Of a DNA stretch of 64,000 nt, positions 8,184 to 16,661 are shown piece by piece. How positions within the stretch are numbered: position 1 is the stretch's first letter; the number at the start of each line of letters is the position of its first letter. The stretch comes from Chryseobacterium shigense. Its GTDB lineage: Bacteria > Bacteroidota > Bacteroidia > Flavobacteriales > Weeksellaceae. The DNA is taken from the NCBI RefSeq assembly GCF_014207845.1, contig NZ_JACHLC010000001.1, forward strand, positions 310,001 to 374,000, given 5' to 3'. The notes under the pieces were generated by a model. The model searched no databases. It saw only the letters and a list, made by a program, of their open reading frames with translations, and had not been told where the DNA came from. A program made the translations under genes and the position numbers.

Positions 8184-8951
8184 TTAAAATTCTATCTCCA
8201 GACCGTCGTAAGCCAGATGCATTCCTTCCGGAAGATCCTTATCTTCAATATCATGCAGTCCGAGATGGTGACTGATGTGTGTTAAGAATAGTTTTTTAGG
8301 CTTAAGCTCTTTAAACAGGGCAATTACATCAGGAAGAACAAAATGGGCAGGATGCGGATCGAATTTTCTGATGCAGTTTAGAATCAATACATCCAGATTT
8401 TGGAGTTTTTCCTTTTCCGTATCCGAAATAAAATTGGCGTCCGTAATGTATGCCAGGTTTTTAAACTTATATCCGAAAACTGTAATTTTGTAATGAATCA
8501 CTTCAACAGGAGTGATTTCCGTATCTAAAACTTTAAAAGGTTTATTCTCAATTTCGTGAAGCTCAAAAGCGGGGGCTCCGGGATATCTTACATCAGTGAA
8601 GGCATAGGGAAAACGTTTCTTGATCTCTTGTCCGACTCTGTGATAGCAATAGATAGGCATGTCTTTTCCGCTTTTAAAGATCAGAGGGCGCATATCATCA
8701 AGCCCGATCACGTGATCATTATGTTCGTGGGTGAGAAGCGCAATATCAACATTATTTTCATGGTTGAGAAGCATCTGTTCCCTGAAATCAGGTCCGCAGT
8801 CGATCAGTATTTTCCGGCTTTCCTCTGTAGTAATCATTACTGAGGAGCGGAAGCGTTTGTCTTTGGGATTTTCGGAAGTACATACTTCACATGTACAGCC
8901 TATAACGGGCACACCCTGGGAAGTACCGGTTCCTAAAAATTTCAACTTCAT
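8184..8951 (-). CDS. MBL-fold metallo-hydrolase (PhnP/RNase Z-like)
   Basis: 255 residues of the metallo-beta-lactamase fold. The start MKLKFLGTGTSQGVPVIGC and the CxCxxC cluster (Cys19, Cys21, Cys24) are typical of PhnP-like phosphodiesterases with an extra structural zinc. The dinuclear metal motif is THEHNDH (74-80), followed by an Asp in YITDANF and late His residues in FLTHISHH. In other bacteria PhnP cleaves cyclic ribose phosphates; in Flavobacteriia this gene is not tied to a phosphonate operon, so its substrate is unknown. It is divergently placed from the following gene with a 54-base spacer. Confidence 0.88.
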   Translation of the reverse strand: MKLKFLGTGTSQGVPVIGCTCEVCTSENPKDKRFRSSVMITTEESRKILIDCGPDFREQMLLNHENNVDIALLTHEHNDHVIGLDDMRPLIFKSGKDMPIYCYHRVGQEIKKRFPYAFTDVRYPGAPAFELHEIENKPFKVLDTEITPVEVIHYKITVFGYKFKNLAYITDANFISDTEKEKLQNLDVLILNCIRKFDPHPAHFVLPDVIALFKELKPKKLFLTHISHHLGLHDIEDKDLPEGMHLAYDGLEIEF

Positions 8952-9005
8952 TTTCTTTTGAGGTTGGTTTAATTTTGGTAAATTTACGAAAAATTTTACG
9001 TCCTA

Positions 9006-10433
9006 ATGTATCAGAAACTTACTCCGAAACAAAAAGCATTGACAATTAATCTAGATCCTACTATTTATGGTACTTTCGCGGAAATTGGAGCAGGGCAGGA
9101 GACTGTTCGTCACTTTTTTAGAGCAGGAGGGGCTTCCGGTACAATTGCTAAGGCAATGTCTGCTTATGACAAAGATTTCAGTGATGCCATTTACGGGAAA
9201 GAAGCAAAAAACAGGTATGTTACCCAGAACCGTCTCCGTAAAATGCTTCGTTATGAAGTAGCATTGATCGAAGAAAGGATTTCAAGGGACAATAACCCGA
9301 ACAGAAAATTTTTCTCTTACGCGAATACGGTAACCACCATTAATTTTGATAAAACATTAAAGGGCCACGGCTGGGTAGGAATCCGTTTTCAGACAAAGGA
9401 AAATGAAGATTACAATGAGATCGTGATCCACGTAAAATTCAAAGAAAATGATGCTACCTTACAGCAGGAAACTTTAGGAAACCTTGGAGTAAACCTCATT
9501 TTCGGAGCTTTCCATTACTACGACAACCCAAGAAATTTAATTGAATCTTTATACGATGACATTGCAAAAGACGGTCTTGAAATTGACATGATCGATTTCA
9601 GCGGTCCTGCCTTTGACTATGTTGACAACAGGTTAATGTCTCTACAGCTTGTAAAGCATGGAATGACAGATGCAGTGATCTTTAATTCCCAGGGAAGCAA
9701 TATGCTGCCTGCCGATGTTTTATACAAAAAAAATATATTTGCGGTAAGAGGAAGCTTCAGGCCGGTAACGAAAGTGAATATCGACATGCTTAAAAATGGC
9801 CTTGAGATGTTCCAGAAAGATGCAACATGCACTCATGAAGAGACGGAAGTGCTTATTGAAATTACTATTTCAAACCTTAGGGCAGATGGAGATATTGATG
9901 AAAGGGACTTTATGGACAGGGTAGATATCCTTGGCAAACTTGGTTATACCGTAATAATTTCAAACTTCTCGGAATATTACAGGCTGATCGATTATTTTGC
10001 GTCCTATACAACCGAAGATATCGGTGTTGCTATGGGGGTGAATAACCTTTTGATGGTATTCGATGAAAAATATTACCAGGATCTTTCAGGCGGTATTCTT
10101 GAAGCATTCGGGAAATTTTTCAGAAACGGAATGAGAGTTTATCTTTATCCTTATAAAGATCCTGAGACCCATGAATTGCTGGATTCTTCAAATCTTAAAG
10201 TAGAAGAAAATTTAAAAGAGCTTTATAAATATTTCAAACACAATAACCGTATCGTAGACATTATCAACCATAATCCGGAGTTCCTGGAAATTTACTCAAG
10301 AGAAATCTTAAGAAAAATTGCAGGTTGCATTAAAGGTTGGGAAAATCAGGTTCCCGAAGGTGTTGCAGAAATGATAAAAGAACGTGGAATGTTCGGCTAT
10401 AAAGAAGAACTTTCCTTTAAACAATTCTCCTAA
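9006..10433 (+). CDS. Conserved cytoplasmic protein of unknown function (about 475 residues)
   Basis: A 475-residue soluble protein without signal peptide or membrane helix. It starts MYQKLTPKQKALTINLD, followed by GTFAEIGAGQETVRHFFRAG, a stretch I recall as highly conserved among Bacteroidota. Database entries for such proteins have sometimes carried unlikely names such as TonB-dependent receptor or nicotinate-nucleotide adenylyltransferase, and neither is supported here: there is no barrel, no plug and no HxGH motif. Alternating alpha/beta content with strings such as GDIDERDFMDRVDILGKLGY may point to a metabolic enzyme fold. The fRMsr gene follows 11 bases later, so they form an operon. 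Function unknown. Confidence 0.75.
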   Translation: MYQKLTPKQKALTINLDPTIYGTFAEIGAGQETVRHFFRAGGASGTIAKAMSAYDKDFSDAIYGKEAKNRYVTQNRLRKMLRYEVALIEERISRDNNPNRKFFSYANTVTTINFDKTLKGHGWVGIRFQTKENEDYNEIVIHVKFKENDATLQQETLGNLGVNLIFGAFHYYDNPRNLIESLYDDIAKDGLEIDMIDFSGPAFDYVDNRLMSLQLVKHGMTDAVIFNSQGSNMLPADVLYKKNIFAVRGSFRPVTKVNIDMLKNGLEMFQKDATCTHEETEVLIEITISNLRADGDIDERDFMDRVDILGKLGYTVIISNFSEYYRLIDYFASYTTEDIGVAMGVNNLLMVFDEKYYQDLSGGILEAFGKFFRNGMRVYLYPYKDPETHELLDSSNLKVEENLKELYKYFKHNNRIVDIINHNPEFLEIYSREILRKIAGCIKGWENQVPEGVAEMIKERGMFGYKEELSFKQFS

Positions 10434-10444
10434 AAATAAATAAA

Positions 10445-10894
10445 ATGTCAGAAATAAAGAAAAGACTTTCTTCCATCCTTGAAAGTCCAAAGCATAATAC
10501 AGAAGAGAAGCTTGAAAAAGTTTGTCACTTGCTGGATCAGGAAATCTCTTACTTCAACTGGACGGGTTTCTACTTTAAAAACGGAGACAAAGACGAGTTG
10601 ATCCTGGGCTCATATGCAGGAGCGCCTACAGATCATACCATTATCCCTTACGGAAAAGGAATCTGCGGGCAGGTGGCTGTTTCCAATGAAACATTCGTAG
10701 TTCCGGATGTTCATCAGGAGAGCAATTATTTAAGCTGTTCCATTGATACAAAGGCCGAAATTGTTGTGCCAATTTTCAAGGACGGTAAAAATATTGGCCA
10801 GATTGATATAGACTCCCATACTATAGATCCGTTTACGGCTGAAGACCGTGAATTGCTGGAGTGGCTTTGTAATGAGGTTTCTAAGATTTTATAA
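10445..10894 (+). CDS. Free methionine-R-sulfoxide reductase (GAF domain)
   Basis: 149 residues forming a single GAF domain of the fRMsr family, which reduces free L-methionine-(R)-sulfoxide in the cytoplasm. Family strings are visible: WTGFYF (39-44), GKGICG (70-75) with Cys74, and PDVHQESNYLSCS (87-99) with Cys98, followed by AEIVVPIF. Cys74 and Cys98 are 24 apart, the same spacing as the C94/C118 pair of the E. coli enzyme. The third cysteine of that enzyme seems to be absent, which is common in the family. It is the second gene of a two-gene operon and ends in a strong terminator. Confidence 0.9.
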   Translation: MSEIKKRLSSILESPKHNTEEKLEKVCHLLDQEISYFNWTGFYFKNGDKDELILGSYAGAPTDHTIIPYGKGICGQVAVSNETFVVPDVHQESNYLSCSIDTKAEIVVPIFKDGKNIGQIDIDSHTIDPFTAEDRELLEWLCNEVSKIL

Positions 10895-10924
10895 CTGAAT
10901 TTTCAGATTAAAATATAAAAAAAT

Positions 10925-10952
10925 AGCTCCGGTTTCAGACCGGGGCTTTTTA
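10925..10952 (+). terminator. Intrinsic terminator after fRMsr
   Basis: GC-rich stem AGCTCCGGT / ACCGGGGCT with a 5-base loop and a T-run. It is followed by a repeat-rich intergenic region. Confidence 0.85.
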
Positions 10953-10959
10953 TTTTAAT

Positions 10960-10988
10960 CTGGTGGCTGAGGCTCTCGAAGCCACCAG
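10960..10988. repeat. Inverted repeat, probable dispersed palindrome
   Basis: CTGGTGGCT / AGCCACCAG arms around an 11-base loop containing GAGGCTCTCG. It has no T-tail and follows a terminator that already does the job, so it looks like a scattered palindromic element rather than a gene signal. Confidence 0.6.
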
Positions 10989-11025
10989 TTGAGTGGGTTG
11001 AAGTGTTTTTTTTCAAAGTTGGGAT

Positions 11026-11088
11026 TTTTTTGACCACCCCGTCAAATCTTCGATTTGCCACCCCTCCACGGGAGGGGAATTCTGATCT
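11026..11088. repeat. REP-like element, copy 1
   Basis: A run of T followed by CACCCCG(T/C)CAAATC, a small hairpin (CAAATCttcGATTTG), then GCCACCCCTCC and a second hairpin (CCCCTCC / GGAGGGG), ending GAATTCTGAT. The same layout recurs at 37763-37822 in the same orientation, at about 80% identity by eye. Both copies are intergenic and near gene ends. Confidence 0.75.
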
Positions 11089-11158
11089 GCGAATGTATAT
11101 CGGTGTGAAAATCTTTGATTTTGGAAAAATTAAATACTCCTCTTCTCTTGCGGTAAAA

Positions 11159-11896
11159 TTATCGCTGCATGGCATGAATATCAGCCAATAATTCCCTAAA
11201 ATAATCTCCACATTTTGCAATATGTGTTCCGTACCATGAAAATGCTTCTCCATCCACGATTATGATTTTTTTGTCGGGATAAAAAGTTTTCATCTCTTCA
11301 ATATGTTTTTCTTTAAAAGGAAACGGTTCAGAAGAAAGCATAATAACATCTGCATCAGCAAGATCTCCCATCCGGATTTCAGGATAACGGGTTTTATCTT
11401 TACATATATTTTCAAAGCCTATTTCTGTTAAAATTCTATGAATAAAAGTATCCGAACCGATCGTCATATAGGGATTTTTCCAGATGAGGTAAGCTGCCTT
11501 TACTGTTGAATGAAGTTTAGCCTGCTCCAGAACATCATAAATTTTGAGGTTAAACTGTTGTGCTCTTTCTTCTTTGTTAAACAGATTTCCGAGTGCTTTA
11601 AGAAGGTAATAATTATCTTCAATGGTTTCAATATTGGTTACCAGAACTTTGAAATCTTCCATCAGCATTTCCACCTGCTCTTTGATGTTTTCCTCTTTAT
11701 TGGCCAGTATGAGATCCGGTTTTAATGCTTTGATCTTATCAATATTGATATTTTTTGTTCCGCCGATAACCGGTACGTTTTTTACTTTATTTTCGGGATG
11801 AATACAGAATTTTGTCCTGCCGATGACTTCATTTTCGGTAAGACCTAAATCGAATAAAGCTTCTGTAACAGATGGAACCAATGAAATAACCCTCAT
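11159..11896 (-). CDS. Helical-backbone metal-receptor-type (BtuF-like) protein
   Basis: 245 residues from the chosen ATG (11894-11896), which begins at MRVISLVPSVTEALFDLGL, the usual start of BtuF/FepB-type substrate-binding domains. An upstream ATG would add 21 residues that do not form a convincing signal peptide. The order VIGRTKFC, ALKPDLILANKEEN and the late TRYPEIRMGDLADADVIMLSSEPFPF match this type III periplasmic-binding fold. Without a leader it would stay in the cytoplasm, as is common for stand-alone flavobacterial members, so import of cobalamin or siderophore is not established. No ABC permease or ATPase is adjacent. Confidence 0.78.
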   Translation of the reverse strand: MRVISLVPSVTEALFDLGLTENEVIGRTKFCIHPENKVKNVPVIGGTKNINIDKIKALKPDLILANKEENIKEQVEMLMEDFKVLVTNIETIEDNYYLLKALGNLFNKEERAQQFNLKIYDVLEQAKLHSTVKAAYLIWKNPYMTIGSDTFIHRILTEIGFENICKDKTRYPEIRMGDLADADVIMLSSEPFPFKEKHIEEMKTFYPDKKIIIVDGEAFSWYGTHIAKCGDYFRELLADIHAMQR

Positions 11897-11983
11897 GTCA
11901 GATTTAGAATGTTTTGCTATGTATCCCAAATTTAAAAATAAAAAGATAAAACAATTCATTCATAGGTTAAATCTTTAGAATGA

Positions 11984-13180
11984 TTATTTGTTTTCTATAA
12001 TCGCAGGCTCATTCTTTTTATTAAAAATAAATTTTTCTCTAAGATTCGTTGTAGGTACTTCAAAGAATTTATAAAGGATGATTGAAAATGTAATCGTAAG
12101 TGCCCAATACAGAAAATAGAAAATAGGGGATATAATATTATAATTGGTTGTAAAATCTCTCCACGGGATATTTTTTAAAATAATTCCTTTTATAAGGGCC
12201 ATGTGCGTCAGGTACATTGAATAGGAAATAAGGCTGATAATGGTGATCAGATTTCCGATTTTGTACTTTGATTTTTTTAAATTGGAAAGGTAAGGAAGCA
12301 GCAGTAATGTAGCTATTGAAGTCAGGCTGTAATCAAAGACTACATTGTAAAGGTGTAGTGGTTCAGGGAATATTGCCGACAAAAAAATCCATTTTTGGAT
12401 CAGGAATATAGAAATACCGGATATTAATAAAATAATTGGGATGGATTTCCACAGTTTTGAATAATAATAACTTAAATACGCGCCGATAACTCCATACATA
12501 ATGCTGTCCAGTCTGAAAAGTACCTGGTGATTGAAAGTCAGCGCCTTTTGAAGATCTTTTTCAGCATGAATAGTATATCTTAAAAAAGTAATGAAAAACA
12601 GAACGGCCAAAGCCGTGATCAGTACTGAAGTTTTAGGTTTTAATTTAATGAAAATAGTCAGAATGAAAATTAAAAAAGGAACGGTAAGATAAAACCATTC
12701 TTCTACACTCAGGCTCCAGGATTCTGTAAAGTAACCGGGAGTAGGGTAATACAGGTTCTGACAGAAAATATAATAGCTTTTTATAGTCCCAAAAGAAAAT
12801 GCGGGATCTGTAAGGCTGTAGCAAACAGTGAGGATGCTTAAAATTAAAAAATAGGCAGGTAAAGTTCGGAACCATCTCTTTACCCAAAAATCCAGCAGTA
12901 ACGAAAATTTAGGGGTATTGTTTTCTAACTGTTTAATTAAAATACCGCCGATTAAAAAGCCGCTTAACACAAAGAAAATAGTAACACCGTCAAATACGAT
13001 ATAGTTAAGAAAACTGTCTGCCTTTTCAGAAAATATAAATCTGCCGTGAGAGATAATAACCGTAGTGATTGCAAAAAATCTGAGTATATCCAGTCCGAAA
13101 ATCCTGTTGTGATTGAGCTCTTTAGAGAATAGAGAATACAGTTTATCCAGTTTAATTGTGTTAAAAAAACTATTCATCAT
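11984..13180 (-). CDS. Membrane acyltransferase 3 family protein (OafA/YrhL-like)
   Basis: 398 residues with about ten membrane helices. The N-terminal region carries the family signature: IFGLDILRFFAITTVIISHGRF near 28-49 with the conserved His, then FFVLSGFLIGGIL. A later SWSLSVEEWFYL motif near 154 is also typical. These proteins transfer acyl groups, often acetyl, to surface glycans or lipids. It is followed by the BtuF-like gene in the same direction, without an obvious functional link. The substrate cannot be predicted. No glycan biosynthesis cluster lies nearby. Confidence 0.9.
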   Translation of the reverse strand: MMNSFFNTIKLDKLYSLFSKELNHNRIFGLDILRFFAITTVIISHGRFIFSEKADSFLNYIVFDGVTIFFVLSGFLIGGILIKQLENNTPKFSLLLDFWVKRWFRTLPAYFLILSILTVCYSLTDPAFSFGTIKSYYIFCQNLYYPTPGYFTESWSLSVEEWFYLTVPFLIFILTIFIKLKPKTSVLITALAVLFFITFLRYTIHAEKDLQKALTFNHQVLFRLDSIMYGVIGAYLSYYYSKLWKSIPIILLISGISIFLIQKWIFLSAIFPEPLHLYNVVFDYSLTSIATLLLLPYLSNLKKSKYKIGNLITIISLISYSMYLTHMALIKGIILKNIPWRDFTTNYNIISPIFYFLYWALTITFSIILYKFFEVPTTNLREKFIFNKKNEPAIIENK

Positions 13181-13368
13181 TCGTATTTGTGAGTTATTAG
13201 TAAATAAGTTACAAATTAACTAATTTTTTGATAAATATCTATTTAATTTTAATGAATATTAATTAATTGTAAATGTTTATTATTGTACCGGTTCCTACAG
13301 TTGCATATTATGATTGATTAATCATAAATTATTCAATTGATTGTGTAATAATTTAATAAAAATTAAAA

Positions 13369-14715
13369 TTATAAAAGTTTCCCGGTTAAGAAAAGCCCGG
13401 CAACGGAAAAATAAATAATAAGCCCGGTAACATCTACAAGGGTTGCTACAAACGGAGCAGAAGAAGTGGCAGGGTCCAGGTTTAGTTTTTTCAGAATAAA
13501 AGGAACCATAGAACCGGACAGTGTTCCCCAAAGAACGATCATCACAAGAGAAACGCCTACGCTTAAACCTACATAAGGCCAGTATTCTCCATAATTGAAA
13601 AAACCTGCCTCATGCCAGATCATAATTCTTAAAAAGCCGATAACTCCAAGAATACCACCGAGGAATAAACCGGTGAAAATTTCTTTTTTCATCACATACC
13701 ACCAGTCTTTAAGGCCAATTTCCTGAAGCGCCATAGCCCTGATGATAAGGGTTGCAGCCTGGGAACCGGAATTCCCTCCACTGGAAATAATAAGCGGTAC
13801 AAATAAAGCAAGTACCACAGCTTTCTGAATTTCATCTTCAAAATAGCCCATTGCAGAAGCGGTCAGCATTTCCGAGAAAAAGAGAATAATCAGCCATGTT
13901 CCTCTTTTTTTCACCATCTCCATCAGGGAAGTCTGCGTATAAGGATCATCCAATGCTTCAAGACCCCCGAATTTCTGGATATCTTCCGTATTCTGCTGTT
14001 CAATCTGGTCAAGGATATCGTCAATAGTCACAATACCTACAAGAACACCTGCTTCCGTAATAATGGGAAGGGCAGTTCTGTCGTATTTTTCGAAATAAGT
14101 TACCGCATCTTCTTTTGAGGTAGTGGTGGTTATGGCAACAAAATGATTGTCTGTTATATCTGATATCAATGTGTCTTCTTCAGCTAAAAGCAAGCTTCCC
14201 AAAGCAATATCATCAATCAGGCGGTTTCTTTCATCCACTACATAAAGGTGGTTCATGGTTTCCACTCTTTTACCAACCTTTTTGATCTGCTGGAGACACC
14301 TTTTTACCGTCCATTCCTTACGGATCTGGATATAATAAGGGGTCATCAGACGGGCAATAGAGTCAGAATCATACCCTAAAAGCTTCAGGGCGATCCTTCT
14401 TTCCTGCGGGTTAAGATGATTGATGGAATATTTAATCAGTTCATCCGGAAAATCTTCAAAAAGAGAAGTTCTGTCGTCCGGAGTCATTCCGTTCAGGATT
14501 TCAGAAACTTCCTCACTTCCGATACTTCTGATGGTATCTTCTTGAAAATCAGGATCAAGATGGGAAAAAACTTCCGCTTTGTATTCTTTCGGAACCTTTA
14601 AAAACGCCAGTAGCCTCTCGTCAGCAGGAAGGTTGCTAAGAGTTTCGGCAATATCGGCAGGATTAAAGATAAGTTCGTCTCTGGAATTCAAAACGTGAAA
14701 TTTTAGGATATGCAA
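13369..14715 (-). CDS. mgtE: Magnesium transporter MgtE
   Basis: 448 residues with the full MgtE order: a helical N-domain ([22 protein letters not shown] and [23 protein letters not shown]), two CBS domains (about 125-260; the second has [20 protein letters not shown] strand text), a plug helix, and five membrane helices at the C-terminus including the [23 protein letters not shown] filter segment. It forms a homodimeric Mg2+ channel gated by intracellular Mg2+ bound to the cytoplasmic domains. Length and order are normal. It stands alone; the 188 bases downstream are A/T-rich. Confidence 0.95.
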   Translation of the reverse strand: MHILKFHVLNSRDELIFNPADIAETLSNLPADERLLAFLKVPKEYKAEVFSHLDPDFQEDTIRSIGSEEVSEILNGMTPDDRTSLFEDFPDELIKYSINHLNPQERRIALKLLGYDSDSIARLMTPYYIQIRKEWTVKRCLQQIKKVGKRVETMNHLYVVDERNRLIDDIALGSLLLAEEDTLISDITDNHFVAITTTTSKEDAVTYFEKYDRTALPIITEAGVLVGIVTIDDILDQIEQQNTEDIQKFGGLEALDDPYTQTSLMEMVKKRGTWLIILFFSEMLTASAMGYFEDEIQKAVVLALFVPLIISSGGNSGSQAATLIIRAMALQEIGLKDWWYVMKKEIFTGLFLGGILGVIGFLRIMIWHEAGFFNYGEYWPYVGLSVGVSLVMIVLWGTLSGSMVPFILKKLNLDPATSSAPFVATLVDVTGLIIYFSVAGLFLTGKLL

Positions 14716-14803
14716 AAATAATCCAAAAATTTAAGACTGTAAAGGAAAGCGGTAAAATTAAGGATTAATTAAAGTCTGAAACAGGATATAATGTTCTCAT
14801 GAA

Positions 14804-14831
14804 ATAAAAAACACCCGCTGGTGCGGATGTT
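14804..14831 (-). terminator. Intrinsic terminator of the bacteriocin-like peptide genes
   Basis: On the minus strand the stem AACATCCGC / GCGGGTGTT with an ACCA loop is followed by a T-run. It lies 28 bases beyond the first peptide's stop codon. Confidence 0.8.
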
Positions 14832-14858
14832 CAAAAATTAAATTTAGTTCATAAATAC

Positions 14859-15014
14859 CTATAGCCGGACTGGCTCTAAACATTTAAATGGGGAGCATTT
14901 CCCATTACAACAAAATCCGACAGAACAAGGTCTTGTTGGTCCGCATTGGCTATAGTCAACTCCGCCATTGATCTGTCTTTGTTGCTCTCTGTTGAGTTTC
15001 TTCAAATTTTTCAT
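14859..15014 (-). CDS. Cysteine-rich bacteriocin-like peptide with double-glycine leader (copy 1)
   Basis: 51 residues, too short for usual gene finding. It starts MKNLKKLNREQQRQINGG, a leader of the kind cut after Gly-Gly by C39-peptidase ABC exporters. After it comes a core of about 33 residues with five cysteines (VDYSQCGPTRPC, then VGFCCNGKCSP and FKCLEP give six with the last). Such small LKKL-leader peptides occur in many Chryseobacterium genomes and are listed as bacteriocin-like without proven activity. The second copy lies just upstream, and both share leader and 5' leader RNA sequence (TCTACAA-TTAAAACT). No exporter is present in the window, so it would be supplied elsewhere. Confidence 0.75.
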   Translation of the reverse strand: MKNLKKLNREQQRQINGGVDYSQCGPTRPCSVGFCCNGKCSPFKCLEPVRL

Positions 15015-15072
15015 TATGTAGTTTTAAATTGTAGAATTAGGAAAGAACATTATTTATCATAAAGTACCTATA

Positions 15073-15237
15073 TTAATCTTGAATAGGTCCGCATAAAGGA
15101 TAGGGGGAAGGTAGACATGTTTTTCCTTCACAACATTCACCTGGCCAGCATTGTGATGAAGTGTCACATCTTCTTTCGATTCCACTTCCTTTGATTGTTT
15201 TCTGTTGCTTTCTGCTAAGCTTTTTTAAATTTTTCAT
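15073..15237 (-). CDS. Cysteine-rich bacteriocin-like peptide (copy 2)
   Basis: 54 residues, starting MKNLKKLSRKQQKTIKGS, so the leader is nearly identical to copy 1 but the double glycine has changed to Gly-Ser-Gly. The core has six cysteines (ERRCDTSSQCWPGECCEGKTC and a final LCGP), with spacing different from copy 1 apart from the shared CC pair. The leader region and untranslated stretch are conserved while the core has diverged, the usual sign of selection for export with a changing product. The two genes are separated by 58 bases and probably transcribed together towards 14804. Activity is unknown. Confidence 0.72.
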   Translation of the reverse strand: MKNLKKLSRKQQKTIKGSGIERRCDTSSQCWPGECCEGKTCLPSPYPLCGPIQD

Positions 15238-15572
15238 ATTATATAAGTTTTAATTTGTAGAACTAAAGTAATAAAATTAATTTAATTATTCACCAATTGA
15301 TGAAAATATTTATTCAATAATTACTACATTTTGAGTGAGTTACGTGAATAGAATGAAAAAATACAGTTAAATAAAGATTTGAATGAATGCTTTACACTTC
15401 TGGAATGCCGCAATCTTTTACACGACTAATTTCTTTTGATTATATTAAAAAAATAACCAAAATGTATTGAGAAAATGGGTCGTTAAAAACGGTTAATGTA
15501 AGCAGTGAAATGTGAATTGCCAATTTTATAAACAGCTATAAATTGGCTTGTAAGGCAAAATTAGTTCTTAAC
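15238..15572. other. Intergenic region with probable promoter of the peptide genes
   Basis: 335 A/T-rich bases without a coding frame. Near 15260-15290 the minus strand carries a TTG and a TTACTTTA element, close to a Bacteroidota promoter, upstream of peptide copy 2. Nothing else was recognised. Confidence 0.4.
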
Positions 15573-16124
15573 TTATAGTTCTGCCCCGGTTGAAGTCTTA
15601 AGCTTTCTGAGTTTTTTCAGAATATCTTTTATTGCACCCTCGGTTCCTATTTTAATGGAATTTTCAGTGGAGCCCAGAAGACGCATATTTTTCCGGTACG
15701 TATCATAATCTGCTTCTGTAATCAGGTTTCCTCCTGAATCAAAAAGCTTCATGCTTACCACCACCTGATTGGAAAACACATATTTGCCGATTCCTACCTT
15801 GAAATATCTTACTTTGGGAACAACGGCAAAATCTGCATCGTTATTCATGCAATAATCGGTAATGGTTTGTTTTTCAATACTGTCGAAAGGGATCTGTACT
15901 TCTGCTCTGAGCATTTTATTCTTTCTTCCGCTGAAATTATCCGAAACGGCAGTGAAAAAAGCAAGATTGGTAGGTTCCTTAATTTCTTCAATATCAGGTT
16001 CTACCTCAGGATTGAAGTATAGGATTTTTTTTGTTTTACTGTCTGCATTTTTCTGCGCTTTCACCGAAATAGCACCGATAAGTAAAAAAGTGCTGACAGT
16101 TGTAAAAAGTATAATTTTTCTCAT
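15573..16124 (-). CDS. Exported hypothetical protein
   Basis: 183 residues from the chosen ATG at 16122-16124, which begins a clean signal peptide (MRKIILFTTVSTFLLIGAIS, cleavage after VKAQ). The longer frame to 16208 would place 28 polar residues before it. The mature part has the order FNPEVEPDIEEIKEPTNLAFFTAV, IPFDSIEKQTITDYCMNNDADFAVVPKVRYFKVGIGKYVFSNQVVVSMKLFDSGG; alternating strands suggest a small periplasmic or outer-membrane-associated protein. I do not recognise the family. It is divergent from rpsO, with 175 bases between the starts. Confidence 0.7.
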   Translation of the reverse strand: MRKIILFTTVSTFLLIGAISVKAQKNADSKTKKILYFNPEVEPDIEEIKEPTNLAFFTAVSDNFSGRKNKMLRAEVQIPFDSIEKQTITDYCMNNDADFAVVPKVRYFKVGIGKYVFSNQVVVSMKLFDSGGNLITEADYDTYRKNMRLLGSTENSIKIGTEGAIKDILKKLRKLKTSTGAEL

Positions 16125-16233
16125 TGTGTAATTCGTATGCAAAATTACTGCCTTTTCACCGGATGACATACAATTTATTAAGAAATTTTTAACATTTTTT
16201 TCTATCAAATTTGATACATGGAATCAATAATGT

Positions 16234-16264
16234 TTTGCTGAATAAAAAAATAGTTGTAATTTTG
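16234..16264 (+). promoter_or_regulatory. Bacteroidota-type promoter of rpsO
   Basis: TTTG (16234-16237), 19 bases, then TAATTTTG (16257-16264), an exact fit to the TTTG / TAnnTTTG consensus and spacing, 35 bases upstream of the rpsO ATG. Confidence 0.8.
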
Positions 16265-16299
16265 CAGCCGTTACATAATAATCATTAAACAATATTGGA

Positions 16300-16569
16300 A
16301 TGTACTTAACAACAGAAAAAAAGCAGGAAATTTTCGCAAAACACGGAAAATCTGCAACAGACACAGGAAGTGCTGAAGGACAAGTTGCACTTTTCACTTA
16401 CAGAATTAACCACTTATCTCAACACCTGAAGGCTAATCGTCATGATTTCGCTACAGAAAGATCTTTGGTAAAATTGGTAGGTAAAAGAAAAAGTTTACTA
16501 GATTACCTTAAAAATAAGGATATCGCAAGATACAGAGCGATCATCGCTGAACTAGGTTTAAGAAAATAA
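16300..16569 (+). CDS. rpsO: 30S ribosomal protein S15
   Basis: 89 residues, the normal S15 length. S15 binds 16S rRNA helices 20-22 in early 30S assembly. Typical strings are DTGSAEGQVALFTYRINHLSQHL and LVGKRKSLLDYLKNKDIARYRAIIAELGLRK. Codon use is highly biased, and a strong promoter and terminator frame it as a single unit. In many bacteria rpsO and pnp are adjacent; here pnp lies 2.7 kb downstream, with two genes between them. Confidence 0.98.
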   Translation: MYLTTEKKQEIFAKHGKSATDTGSAEGQVALFTYRINHLSQHLKANRHDFATERSLVKLVGKRKSLLDYLKNKDIARYRAIIAELGLRK

Positions 16570-16590
16570 TCTACAAAGATTGTCAAGATA

Positions 16591-16620
16591 AAGCAGCTTC
16601 GAAAGAAGCTGCTTTTTTTT
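16591..16620 (+). terminator. Intrinsic terminator after rpsO
   Basis: AAGCAGCTTC / GAAGCTGCTT stem with a GAAA loop and eight T residues. Confidence 0.92.
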
Positions 16621-16661
16621 ATTTGGGGAAATCTTCTATATTGGAAAAAAAAATAATAACT

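Noticed and set aside
9006..10433. TonB-dependent receptor
   Set aside because: There is no signal peptide, plug or barrel, and the composition is cytoplasmic.
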